A stretch of 5,227 nucleotides of DNA from an uncultured Clostridia bacterium (GCA_937894185.1 CALCSA010000361.1:1-5227), one strand, 5' to 3'. Positions 1-5,227 are shown, counted from the first letter of the stretch. Program-made: numbers and translations. Notes: generated by a model from the letters alone, not told the origin.

Positions 1-472
1 CTTGGATATTACCGGCGGTGTACCCCCGGTCTTCCCCTTCGGCGTCGGCGCCCTGCTCGTCATCGTCCTCCAGGTTATTGGGACGGGTCAGTTCCTCCAA
101 AAAGCTGGTGATCATCTTGATGTGTACGATATTGTGGTGGATGCACAGACACCCGAAGGCTTCCTGGTTTTCCCGCTCTAAAAACTGCACCGATGTGCGC
201 AAAACAAGACTAGGATAAGATTTGTTAATGAATCCGTACTGACTGCGCGGCCCGTTTTCCGCCAGATAAGTTACAAGAAATTCAGGAAGGGGTTCGCCGA
301 TACAGGCGTCGGTAGTGGTGCCGCTGACGCCTACAGTGATACCCACCGGGCGCTCCTGCATCAAATCCAGCGAATACAGGATGGCCTGGCAGCTATCGCC
401 AAACTGTCCTCCCAACATTCGCAGAATTCCCTTATAGGGCTCTAACTCCCGGTTTAGAAATTCGCTCATCAT
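1..472 (-). CDS. YheO/DauR-type PAS-domain transcriptional regulator, N-terminal part (cut by left edge)
   Basis: The minus strand is open from about 601 to the left edge, which cuts the gene. From the ATG at 472 it gives 157 residues. Residues 10-125 resemble the YheO-type PAS sensor domain: a helix beginning LEPYKGILRMLGGQFG, then CQAILYSLD (YheO has CEIVLHSL), an IGEPL turn like IGSPI, and the strand GCLCIHHNI like GLLCINMN. An acidic linker (about 135-148, EDDDEQGADAEGED) follows. The family normally ends in a DNA-binding helix-turn-helix, which would lie outside the window. The usual role is a cytoplasmic ligand-sensing regulator; the ligand here is unknown. An in-frame ATG at 538 would add 22 residues, but it lies inside the -10 box of a strong promoter and its codons are AT-rich, so the paired ATGs at 472/469 are preferred. 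Neither start has a good ribosome site. The gene is divergent from the transporter operon. Family call fairly sure, start less so. Confidence 0.8.
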   Translation of the reverse strand, partial: MMSEFLNRELEPYKGILRMLGGQFGDSCQAILYSLDLMQERPVGITVGVSGTTTDACIGEPLPEFLVTYLAENGPRSQYGFINKSYPSLVLRTSVQFLERENQEAFGCLCIHHNIVHIKMITSFLEELTRPNNLEDDDEQGADAEGEDRGYTAGNIQ

Positions 473-536
473 ATTTTGTCGTATCTCATTTCCATCATAT
501 TTCCGCGCCGAAATCTGAAAGTTAATCGGCAATTCC

Positions 537-565
537 ATTTTATCATTGCAGGGTGTGAAAGTCAA
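537..565 (-). promoter_or_regulatory. Sigma-A promoter of the PAS regulator, extended -10
   Basis: Read on the minus strand, TTGACT (565-560) is followed by a 17-base spacer and TAAAAT (542-537), with TG one base before the -10 (an extended -10). Transcription should begin near 530, leaving a leader of about 58 bases before the ATG at 472. The ATG at 538 overlaps the last bases of the -10 box, so it could not be translated from this promoter. Confidence 0.75.
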
Positions 566-779
566 TTGCGGGCCTAGGTTTAGATGCGGAACAAGGCGAT
601 ATTATCAGGAATTTTTGCTTTGTCTGTCACAGGTTTCTTTTCTTGGAGCCTCGGAATAGTTGTCTGCGCTAGTTTGTCGCAAAATGTAAACCGTTACATT
701 TTGTTAGGATGTTATAGCAAAAGAATCCGATTCGTATTTGGTACAATTATAAAAAAATATACAAGTATTATTAATATTG
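566..779. other. Divergent intergenic region without a credible gene
   Basis: This is the middle of the stretch between the PAS regulator and the LacI-type gene. Base composition falls to strongly AT-rich from about 720 onwards. The only open frame, a 72-codon one from 584 to 802, has a weak ribosome site, no recognisable family, and runs through the inverted repeat and into the rightward promoter, so it is not called. Besides the operator-like repeat at 680-703, I see no RNA gene, terminator or mobile-element end. Confidence 0.6.
680..703. promoter_or_regulatory. 24-bp inverted repeat, probable LacI-family operator
   Basis: Two perfect 10-base arms, CAAAATGTAA and TTACATTTTG, flank a 4-base centre ACCG. 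The inner 16 bases, ATGTAAACCGTTACAT, have the length and TGTAA...TTACA form of LacI/GalR-family operators and resemble GntR- and cre-type sites, but the CpG is one base off centre. It lies about 77 bp upstream of the -35 of the LacI-type gene encoded next door, the obvious candidate binder. It overlaps neither promoter that I can identify, so repression would need looping or a promoter I have missed. Assignment to the neighbouring regulator is inferred from site form and proximity. Confidence 0.65.
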
Positions 780-808
780 TTGACAACTATGTGGATATAT
801 GATATAAA
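780..808 (+). promoter_or_regulatory. Sigma-A promoter of the LacI-type gene and transporter operon
   Basis: A perfect TTGACA (780-785) is followed by a 17-base spacer and TATAAA (803-808), with TG at 800-801 giving an extended -10. The start of transcription should fall near 815, leaving a leader of about 65 bases before the ATG at 881. No other rightward promoter is apparent in the short gaps between later genes, so this one probably drives the whole cluster. Confidence 0.75.
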
Positions 809-843
809 ACAAATGGTGACTTTGATAAACCTATTTAGAGTTT

Positions 844-859
844 ATGATTGCGGTTACAT
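844..859. promoter_or_regulatory. Possible second, degenerate operator in the leader
   Basis: ATGATTGCGGTTACAT repeats the outer ATG and the right half (GTTACAT) of the 680-703 site, with CpG exactly at its centre. The left half matches poorly. It lies downstream of the predicted transcription start, where a bound repressor could act as a roadblock. Its centre is 160 bp from that of the upstream repeat. This could be chance in an AT-rich leader. Confidence 0.3.
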
Positions 860-880
860 AAAAAGGGGTAATATGCGCTT

Positions 881-1870
881 ATGAATGCTACCATTCGGGA
901 TGTCTCAAAACTTTCGGGAGTTTCTACTGCTACGGTTTCCCGCACCTTTTTTGATCCCGACCGGGTCAAAAAAGATACGCGGGAAAAAGTGCTGGAAGCC
1001 GCCAGGGTGTTAAACTATTCCCCCAACGCAATTGCCCGGGCCATGGCACTGCAGCGCACCAACAAAATTGCCTTTCTCATCTGCAAGGCCCACTCCTCTA
1101 TTCTGGATGAGTTTTACGCCGGAATCTGCGAAGGTATCATGAAGGCAAGCAATGCCTACGATTACCAGCTGCTCATCTCCACCGAGGAGGACTGGATTTC
1201 GGCTACCAACAGCGCCAAGCGTGGGCAGATTGAGGGGGTTATTCTGGGAGGCAACGCCAAGGCCGAGCGGGTGCTGGATTTTCAGAGCCGCAATATCCAC
1301 GTGGTGATGGTAAACAACCGCATCTCCGGGATGAATCTTCCCTATGTGCTGTCCGATGAGCGGGACGGTACAAGGCAGGTGGTGCAGCATCTGGTGGAGC
1401 GGGGGCACCAAAAAATTGCCATGATTGCCGGCCGCTTTTCCCCTTACATCTGCAGCGAGCGGTACAACGCCTTTTTGGATGCCATGAAGGAGCATGGGCT
1501 TCCGGTAGATGCCCGTTACATCCGCATGTCCGATCCGGATATTGACAGTGCTGTGGAAATCGCCACCGAACTGCTGCGCCAGAAAGACCCGCCCACTGCT
1601 ATTTTTGGCGCAAACGACATCATCGCCATCGGAGCCATCAAGGCGGCTCTGCGGCTGAATCTGCGAATTCCCGAGGACATTGCCGTGGTGGGCTACGACG
1701 ATTCTTCCAGCTGCCGCACCACCGAACCGGAGCTGACCTCGGTACACATTGACCGGATGCGCATGGGTCAGCTCTGTGTGGAAAAGCTTCAGGCTCTGCT
1801 ACGGGGCGAAGGGGTCCCCGAGCAGGTGAGCGTTCTGCCCGCTTGGCTCAATGTCCGCGGCTCCAGCTGA
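881..1870 (+). CDS. LacI/GalR-family transcriptional regulator
   Basis: The protein has 329 residues, the usual family length. The N-terminal helix-turn-helix is clear at 3-22 (TIRDVSKLSGVSTATVSRTF, recognition helix in VSTATVSR), followed by the hinge helix LNYSPNAIARAMALQRT at 44-60. The rest is a periplasmic-binding-protein-like effector domain, with family landmarks GANDIIAIGAIKAA (243-256) and VVGYDD (269-274). The family mostly represses sugar transport and catabolism genes and releases DNA, or binds it, on meeting a sugar or sugar phosphate. Met55 sits where LacI has the minor-groove Leu56. The start is fixed by an in-frame stop at 869-871; AGGGG at 864-868 is 12 bases upstream, somewhat far. 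A 44-bp gap leads to the MalG-type permease, so the regulator probably controls its own operon through the nearby inverted repeat. The effector cannot be named. Confidence 0.95.
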   Translation: MNATIRDVSKLSGVSTATVSRTFFDPDRVKKDTREKVLEAARVLNYSPNAIARAMALQRTNKIAFLICKAHSSILDEFYAGICEGIMKASNAYDYQLLISTEEDWISATNSAKRGQIEGVILGGNAKAERVLDFQSRNIHVVMVNNRISGMNLPYVLSDERDGTRQVVQHLVERGHQKIAMIAGRFSPYICSERYNAFLDAMKEHGLPVDARYIRMSDPDIDSAVEIATELLRQKDPPTAIFGANDIIAIGAIKAALRLNLRIPEDIAVVGYDDSSSCRTTEPELTSVHIDRMRMGQLCVEKLQALLRGEGVPEQVSVLPAWLNVRGSS

Positions 1871-1900
1871 CGACAGCGTCATCCACCCTCAATACGCATG

Positions 1901-1907
1901 AAGGAGG
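1901..1907 (+). promoter_or_regulatory. Ribosome binding site fixing the GTG start of the MalG-type permease
   Basis: AAGGAGG lies 7 bases upstream of GTG at 1915. The alternative ATG at 1843 is inside the LacI-type gene, lacks such a site, and would add 24 residues that do not look like a permease N-terminus. Confidence 0.85.
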
Positions 1908-1914
1908 ACTGCTT

Positions 1915-2748
1915 GTGAAGAAGCCTTTGCATACCCTGATCAAAGGGGTGGTCAGCTTGATCTTGCTTTTGATCGCCTTGTTTCCCATCTACTGGCTGGT
2001 TGCCATGGCCATCCGCCCCACCGAGGAGCTGAAGGGGCAGATTTCCGTCATCCCCAACAGCCTGACTCTGGAGCACTTTATCCAGCTCTTTACCCAAAAG
2101 GGATTTGGCAGCGCCGTCACCAACAGCCTGCAGACAGCGTCGGTGTCTCTGGTGCTTTCTCTGGGAATCGGGTTGTGTGCCGCCTACATCATCGCCCGCA
2201 GCCGGTTCAGGCTCAGAATCAAGCAGCCCACCACCTATTGGGTGCTTCTGGTCCGTGTGCTGCCGCCGGTGGCTTTCACCATTCCCCTGTACATCATGTT
2301 TTCCAAGCTGGGAGTTCTGGGCAGCAAAATGCCTGTCATTCTGGCCTGCGTGCTGATCAACGTACCCCTCATCATCTGGTTTATGATCAGCTTTTTTCAG
2401 GATCTCCCCGTGGAGGTGGAGGAGAGCGCCAAGATCGACGGCGCAACGGAATGGCAACAGTTCCGGCGGATTGTGTTGCCGCTGGTGGCTCCGGGCATCG
2501 CCGCCATTGCCATGCTTTCCTTTATGTACGCATGGAACGAGTACACCTACAGTGTGATTTTTGTCCAGTCCCCCACCAACTACACCGTCCCTTTGACTTT
2601 GGCGGTGCTCAACACCGAGGATAATCTGACCAACTTTGGCCTTGTGGCCGCCGGGGGAGTCGTCTCGGTGATTCCCATCACTTTGTTTGTTATCTTTGCG
2701 CAGAACTACTTGATCAGTGGTTTATCAAGCGGCGCTGTGAAAGAATAA
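1915..2748 (+). CDS. Carbohydrate ABC transporter permease, MalG type (CUT1)
   Basis: A 277-residue inner-membrane permease beginning at GTG with MKKPLHTLIKG. Six membrane segments can be placed at about 12-33, 75-95, 108-129, 141-161, 190-210 and 241-270. Between the fourth and fifth is the cytoplasmic EAA loop, EESAKIDGATEWQQFRRIVLP (169-189), with the invariant DGA and the LP ending; this loop docks on the ATPase. The early IRPTEELKG and the length are typical of MalG/UgpE-type partners, which pair with a MalF-type permease, here the one at 4246. It lies 44 bp after the LacI-type gene and 45 bp before the binding-protein gene, presumably on one transcript. The family mostly carries oligosaccharides or glycerol-phosphate-like compounds; the actual substrate is not visible. 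Standing before the binding protein, rather than after the MalF-type gene, is uncommon. Confidence 0.93.
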   Translation: MKKPLHTLIKGVVSLILLLIALFPIYWLVAMAIRPTEELKGQISVIPNSLTLEHFIQLFTQKGFGSAVTNSLQTASVSLVLSLGIGLCAAYIIARSRFRLRIKQPTTYWVLLVRVLPPVAFTIPLYIMFSKLGVLGSKMPVILACVLINVPLIIWFMISFFQDLPVEVEESAKIDGATEWQQFRRIVLPLVAPGIAAIAMLSFMYAWNEYTYSVIFVQSPTNYTVPLTLAVLNTEDNLTNFGLVAAGGVVSVIPITLFVIFAQNYLISGLSSGAVKE

Positions 2749-2776
2749 CAATAAATGAACATTCACTTGAATGCAA

Positions 2777-2783
2777 AAGGAGG
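2777..2783 (+). promoter_or_regulatory. Ribosome binding site fixing the start of the solute-binding protein
   Basis: AAGGAGG lies 10 bases before the ATG at 2794. That start gives an immediate lipoprotein signal peptide (MKKFLAM...), whereas the in-frame ATG at 2755 would put 13 polar residues in front of it and has no ribosome site. Confidence 0.85.
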
Positions 2784-2793
2784 ATACCAGCAC

Positions 2794-4092
2794 ATGAAAA
2801 AGTTTCTTGCGATGATTCTTGCAGTGGCCATGCTCGCCACCTTAGCCGCATGTGGTTCCCAGACACCTTCCAGCGCTCCTCAGGGCGGCTCCTCGGAAAC
2901 TCCCCCACCGGCGGCCTCCTCCCCCGAAAGCGTATCGGCTCCCGCTCCCTCATCCGAGCCTCAAACCCTGACTCTGATTCTGCGCGGCGGCTCCTATGCC
3001 GATGTTATCAAGGCCGCTCTGCCGGAATTTGAGGCTGCCAACAATGTAAAGTGCGAAGTACTTGATCTTGCCTTTGACGATCTGCACAACAAAATCGCTC
3101 TGGATGCCCTCAATCCCAAGGGAGCCTATGACCTCTGCATGGTGGACGGCTCTTGGATGGCGGAGTTTACCGCCCACAACGTATTGGCCAATCTTTCTGC
3201 GTTGGGCTACAGCTTTGACAACGACATCATCCCCAACACCACCTCCATCTGCGAAGTGGACGGTCAGATTTATCTGGCTCCCTACTTTGGAAACGTCACC
3301 ATCATGCTCTACAACAAAGAAAACGTCAAAAACGCAGGCATTAACATCGACGATGTCGATTCTTGGGAAGAGATTATGACTGCCTGTAAAGCCGCCGCCG
3401 CTCAAGGCAAAAAGGGCTTCTTGCTGCGGGGAGATACTCCCGACAACTTTGTCTCCGACTTCTTGCCTCTGCTCCTCGCCTACAAGGGCTGGGTCATCGA
3501 CAAGGACAATAAGCCCACCGTCAATACCCCCGAATTTAAAGAAGCCATGAACTTCTATCTGGAGCTGATCGCTACCGGAGAGGCTCAGTCCAAGGATGAC
3601 GTTGTGGCAGCTCTGGACAGCGGTGCCGCTACCATGGGCGTGGGCTGGCCCGGCTGGTATGTCCCCGCCGATGATAAGGCCGCCAGCTATATCATGATTC
3701 CCCCGTCTGCCAAACAGGGCGGCGAGAAGTACGCCACCTCCGAGTACGGCATCTGGACCATCGGCATCCCACAGAACAGTGAGAAAAAAGAGCTTTCCAT
3801 GAAGCTGCTGCAGTACATCATGTCCCCCGAAGTGCAGCTGGCCTCCATCGAAAACGGCGGCGTTCCCTGCCGGTACTCCTGCCTGCAGAACCCCGAGGTT
3901 CTGGCCAAAATGCCTCATCTGGAAATCGTCTGCAACGCTCTGGAAAACGGCGTTTACCGCCCTGTAATCGAAGAGTGGACCGACTTTACCAACATCCTCG
4001 GCGCTGAGATGGACAACATCGTCAACGGCGTCAAGACAGTGGATGCCGGTCTTGCCGATGCCCAAGCCCAACTGGAAATGCTTCTGGCATAA
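2794..4092 (+). CDS. ABC transporter solute-binding lipoprotein (family 1 extracellular binding protein)
   Basis: The product has 432 residues. It starts with a lipoprotein signal: MKK, a hydrophobic core, and the lipobox LAAC with the lipid-carrying Cys at 20. Residues 21-57 form a flexible linker rich in Ser, Pro, Ala and Gly, holding the ligand-binding part away from the membrane, as in Gram-positive bacteria. The two-lobed binding fold starts near 58 (TLTLILRGGSY); YDLCMVDGSWMAEF, YLAPYFGNVTIMLYNKE and GVGWPGWYV fit the CUT1-type binding-protein pattern of aromatic-rich ligand contacts. Length and layout match the family. It delivers substrate to the MalG- and MalF-type permeases on either side. 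LacI-type control suggests a carbohydrate, but binding proteins of this superfamily also carry other solutes. A structured 153-bp spacer follows, which may help keep its mRNA more abundant than that of the downstream permease. Confidence 0.93.
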   Translation: MKKFLAMILAVAMLATLAACGSQTPSSAPQGGSSETPPPAASSPESVSAPAPSSEPQTLTLILRGGSYADVIKAALPEFEAANNVKCEVLDLAFDDLHNKIALDALNPKGAYDLCMVDGSWMAEFTAHNVLANLSALGYSFDNDIIPNTTSICEVDGQIYLAPYFGNVTIMLYNKENVKNAGINIDDVDSWEEIMTACKAAAAQGKKGFLLRGDTPDNFVSDFLPLLLAYKGWVIDKDNKPTVNTPEFKEAMNFYLELIATGEAQSKDDVVAALDSGAATMGVGWPGWYVPADDKAASYIMIPPSAKQGGEKYATSEYGIWTIGIPQNSEKKELSMKLLQYIMSPEVQLASIENGGVPCRYSCLQNPEVLAKMPHLEIVCNALENGVYRPVIEEWTDFTNILGAEMDNIVNGVKTVDAGLADAQAQLEMLLA

Positions 4093-4111
4093 GATTTTAT
4101 GGTACAAAGAT

Positions 4112-4141
4112 TCTTGACTTTGCGCCTGTTCGCGGTCAAGA
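4112..4141 (+). other. Hairpin 1 in the spacer after the binding-protein gene
   Basis: TCTTGAC (4112-4118) pairs perfectly with GTCAAGA (4135-4141). A T-G pair extends it inward, and after two unpaired bases GCG (4122-4124) pairs with CGC (4131-4133) around a 6-base loop. No T-run follows, so it is not a standard terminator. It starts 20 bases after the stop codon at 4092. Confidence 0.5.
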
Positions 4142-4156
4142 CTCCTTGCGCCGCAC

Positions 4157-4200
4157 ACCCTCCCCGGGGATGGAGAAGCCCTCCGTCCCCCGGGAGAGGT
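4157..4200 (+). other. Hairpin 2, long GC-rich stem before the MalF-type gene
   Basis: The arms 4160-4175 and 4181-4196 form a 16-position stem with a single C-C mismatch and one G-T pair, closed by the loop AAGCC. With A4197 bulged, ACC (4157-4159) pairs with GGT (4198-4200) to add three pairs. The bases after it (TTCCCGGCG) are not a T-run, and a further palindrome CCGGCGCCGG lies at 4203-4212. It is more likely an mRNA-stabilising, processing or partial-attenuation element than a full terminator, since the next gene belongs to the same transporter. A dispersed intergenic repeat is another possibility. Confidence 0.6.
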
Positions 4201-4233
4201 TCCCGGCGCCGGCACGACAAAATCATCGGAACA

Positions 4234-4239
4234 GGGAGG
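4234..4239 (+). promoter_or_regulatory. Ribosome binding site fixing the start of the MalF-type permease
   Basis: GGGAGG lies 6 bases before the ATG at 4246. The frame is open back to an ATG at 4099, but that extension of 49 residues is Arg/Pro-rich, crosses both hairpins and has no ribosome site. Confidence 0.85.
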
Positions 4240-4245
4240 TCCACC

Positions 4246-5133
4246 ATGCCCAACAAGCCATACAAGTTAAACTCCGGAACCTGGGGAGACCGGGCGTTTC
4301 CCCATGTGATGTTGGCGCCCACCCTGATTGTCCTCATTGTGATGACGGTATATCCTTTGGTGTTTACCTTCCTCTACAGCTTCACCGACTACAACTACTT
4401 AAAGCAAAGCGCCGCTTTTATCGGCCTTGGCAACTACATCACCCTGTTTAAGAACGCCTATTTTCGGCAGGCAATCTTCAATACCGTCAAATTTACGGTG
4501 ATGGCCGTGACTCTGGAAATGCTGTTTGGCCTCTTGCTGGCGGTGTTTGTCAACAGCTTGCGCAGGGGCCAAAAGCTGATGCGCACCCTGCTGCTGCTGC
4601 CCTACCTTCTCCCCGCGGTCACCGTCGCGCTGAGCTTCCGCATGATGCTCTCGCCCAACTACGGCATCGCCACGCAGGTGTTTACGGCTCTGGGGCTGCC
4701 GGTGTACAACTGGTTCCACGAAATCAAAACCGCCTTCAACACCATTTTGCTCATCGACGTCTGGCAGAACGTGCCCTTTGTATTTTTGCTGTTGTACGCA
4801 TCGCTGCAGTCGGTGTCCGCCGATCAGTACGAGGCGGCATCCATTGATGGAGCCAATGTTTTTCAGCGGTTTTGGTATGTTACGGTGCCCAACATCAAAA
4901 ACAGTCTGGCTCTCTGCACCCTTTTGCGCATTATTGATACCTTCCGGCTCTTTGAAAAGGTCAATATTCTGACAGGGGGCGGGCCGGCCAACTCCACCGC
5001 CACCATCACTCAGTTTTTATATAACTACGGCATCAAAAACCTAAAGTTTGGTTTCGGCAGCGCCGGTGCCATTGTCATGACCGTGCTTGTGCTGATACTC
5101 TCCAGTTTCTACATCAAAAAGGCGATCAGGTGA
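4246..5133 (+). CDS. Carbohydrate ABC transporter permease, MalF/UgpA type (CUT1)
   Basis: A 295-residue inner-membrane permease. Membrane segments fall at about 21-46, 80-104, 112-132, 164-187, 219-236 and 272-291. The EAA loop between segments four and five reads YEAASIDGANVFQRFWYVTVP (195-215), with EAA and DGA intact and VP in place of the usual LP. The later LTGGGPANSTATITQFLYN (242-260) is a hallmark of MalF/UgpA/LacF-type subunits. The protein should pair with the MalG-type permease at 1915 to make the transmembrane channel served by the lipoprotein at 2794. It is short like the Gram-positive type, lacking the extra N-terminal segments and large periplasmic loop of E. coli MalF. Only 4 bases separate its stop from the next gene, so the two are probably co-translated. 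No ATPase gene is visible in the operon. Confidence 0.94.
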   Translation: MPNKPYKLNSGTWGDRAFPHVMLAPTLIVLIVMTVYPLVFTFLYSFTDYNYLKQSAAFIGLGNYITLFKNAYFRQAIFNTVKFTVMAVTLEMLFGLLLAVFVNSLRRGQKLMRTLLLLPYLLPAVTVALSFRMMLSPNYGIATQVFTALGLPVYNWFHEIKTAFNTILLIDVWQNVPFVFLLLYASLQSVSADQYEAASIDGANVFQRFWYVTVPNIKNSLALCTLLRIIDTFRLFEKVNILTGGGPANSTATITQFLYNYGIKNLKFGFGSAGAIVMTVLVLILSSFYIKKAIR

Positions 5134-5137
5134 CGTT

Positions 5138-5227
5138 ATGATGAAGTTAACTTTTATCAATGCGGGCTATGGCGAGGCGATTCTCATTCAGTGCCCCGAC
5201 CCGGCGTTTCCCGGTGGAATCTTTACC
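5138..5227 (+). CDS. Probable metallo-beta-lactamase-fold hydrolase, N-terminal 30 residues (cut by right edge)
   Basis: The frame is open to the window end and begins MMKLTFINAGYGEAILIQ, then CPDPAFPGGIFT. The pattern (hydrophobic strand, N-x-G-x-G-[DE]-A-I-L-I) is the opening of metallo-beta-lactamase-fold proteins of the ComEC/Rec2 C-terminal type, usually FLNVGQGDAILI. The metal-binding HxHxDH motif would lie beyond the edge, so catalytic competence cannot be judged. The start at 5138 has AGGTGA (5128-5133), which includes the stop of the preceding gene, as its ribosome site; ATG at 5141 is nearly as good. The 4-base gap to the MalF-type gene suggests translational coupling and a function tied to the imported substrate. 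Its reaction is unknown. The family call rests on only 30 residues. Confidence 0.65.
   Translation, partial: MMKLTFINAGYGEAILIQCPDPAFPGGIFT

Noticed and set aside
18..218. 66-codon rightward open frame at the left edge
   Set aside because: Low-complexity Ser-rich shadow of the leftward PAS regulator, whose conserved domain is clear on the other strand.
584..802. 72-codon rightward open frame with a hydrophobic N-terminal stretch
   Set aside because: It has a weak ribosome site and no family resemblance, and runs through the inverted repeat and into the -35/-10 region of the LacI-type gene; more likely regulatory DNA that happens to be open.
1843..1914. In-frame N-terminal extension of the MalG-type permease overlapping the LacI-type gene
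   Set aside because: AAGGAGG seven bases before GTG at 1915 and a normal permease N-terminus there make the internal ATG unlikely.
1898..1918. Six-codon minigene whose stop overlaps the GTG start of the MalG-type gene
   Set aside because: It contains the permease ribosome site rather than having one of its own; probably chance.
2709..2729. Inverted repeat CTTGAT / ATCAAG with a 9-base loop near the end of the MalG-type gene
   Set aside because: Short stem within coding sequence, no T-run, long loop; not convincing as a terminator or operator.
2760..2773. CATTCA-CT-TGAATG inverted repeat before the binding-protein gene
   Set aside because: The loop is too small for a full stem and the AT-rich 5-6 bp arms are weak; no promoter is nearby to suggest an operator.
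2950..4215. 421-codon open frame antisense to the binding-protein gene
   Set aside because: It is explained by the GC-biased third positions of the sense gene; its translation is low in recognisable motifs and has no proper start region. The antisense frame over 1010-1747 is rejected likewise.
4099..4245. In-frame N-terminal extension of the MalF-type permease
   Set aside because: The 49 residues are Arg/Pro-rich and encoded by the hairpin spacer; the ATG at 4246 has GGGAGG at ideal distance.

Overview
The window looks like chromosomal DNA from a Gram-positive Clostridia-type bacterium, plausibly a gut Oscillospiraceae relative. The coding DNA is fairly GC-rich, but the one long intergenic region is AT-rich and carries near-consensus sigma-A promoters. 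Genes are preceded by strong AAGGAGG-type ribosome sites, and the binding protein is a lipoprotein with a Ser/Pro/Ala linker, as expected for a single-membrane cell. The assignment is an inference from style; no marker gene is present.

Layout, left to right. (1) A leftward gene, cut by the left edge, encodes the N-terminal part of a YheO/DauR-type PAS-domain regulator. It has its own extended -10 promoter (537-565). (2) The divergent intergenic region (about 473-880) holds this promoter, a 24-bp inverted repeat resembling a LacI-family operator (680-703), and a second sigma-A promoter (780-808) facing right. (3) A rightward cluster follows: a LacI-family repressor (881-1870), a MalG-type ABC permease (1915-2748), a lipoprotein solute-binding protein (2794-4092), a 153-bp spacer with two hairpins, a MalF-type ABC permease (4246-5133), and the first 30 codons of a probable metallo-beta-lactamase-fold hydrolase (5138 onwards, cut by the right edge).

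The rightward genes read as one self-regulated carbohydrate-type (CUT1) ABC importer operon. The lipoprotein captures the substrate outside the membrane, the two permeases form the channel, and the LacI-type protein probably senses the substrate or a derivative. No ATPase gene is visible, so a shared MsmK/MalK-type ATPase encoded elsewhere, or one downstream of the window, must energise it. The substrate cannot be read from the sequence. The gene order (MalG-type permease, binding protein, MalF-type permease) departs from the common binding protein-MalF-MalG order.

I see no clearly new defence or mobile system. The points most worth checking are the inverted repeat, the structured spacer between binding protein and permease, the metallo-hydrolase at the end of the operon, and the start of the PAS regulator, whose first ATG lies inside its own promoter.
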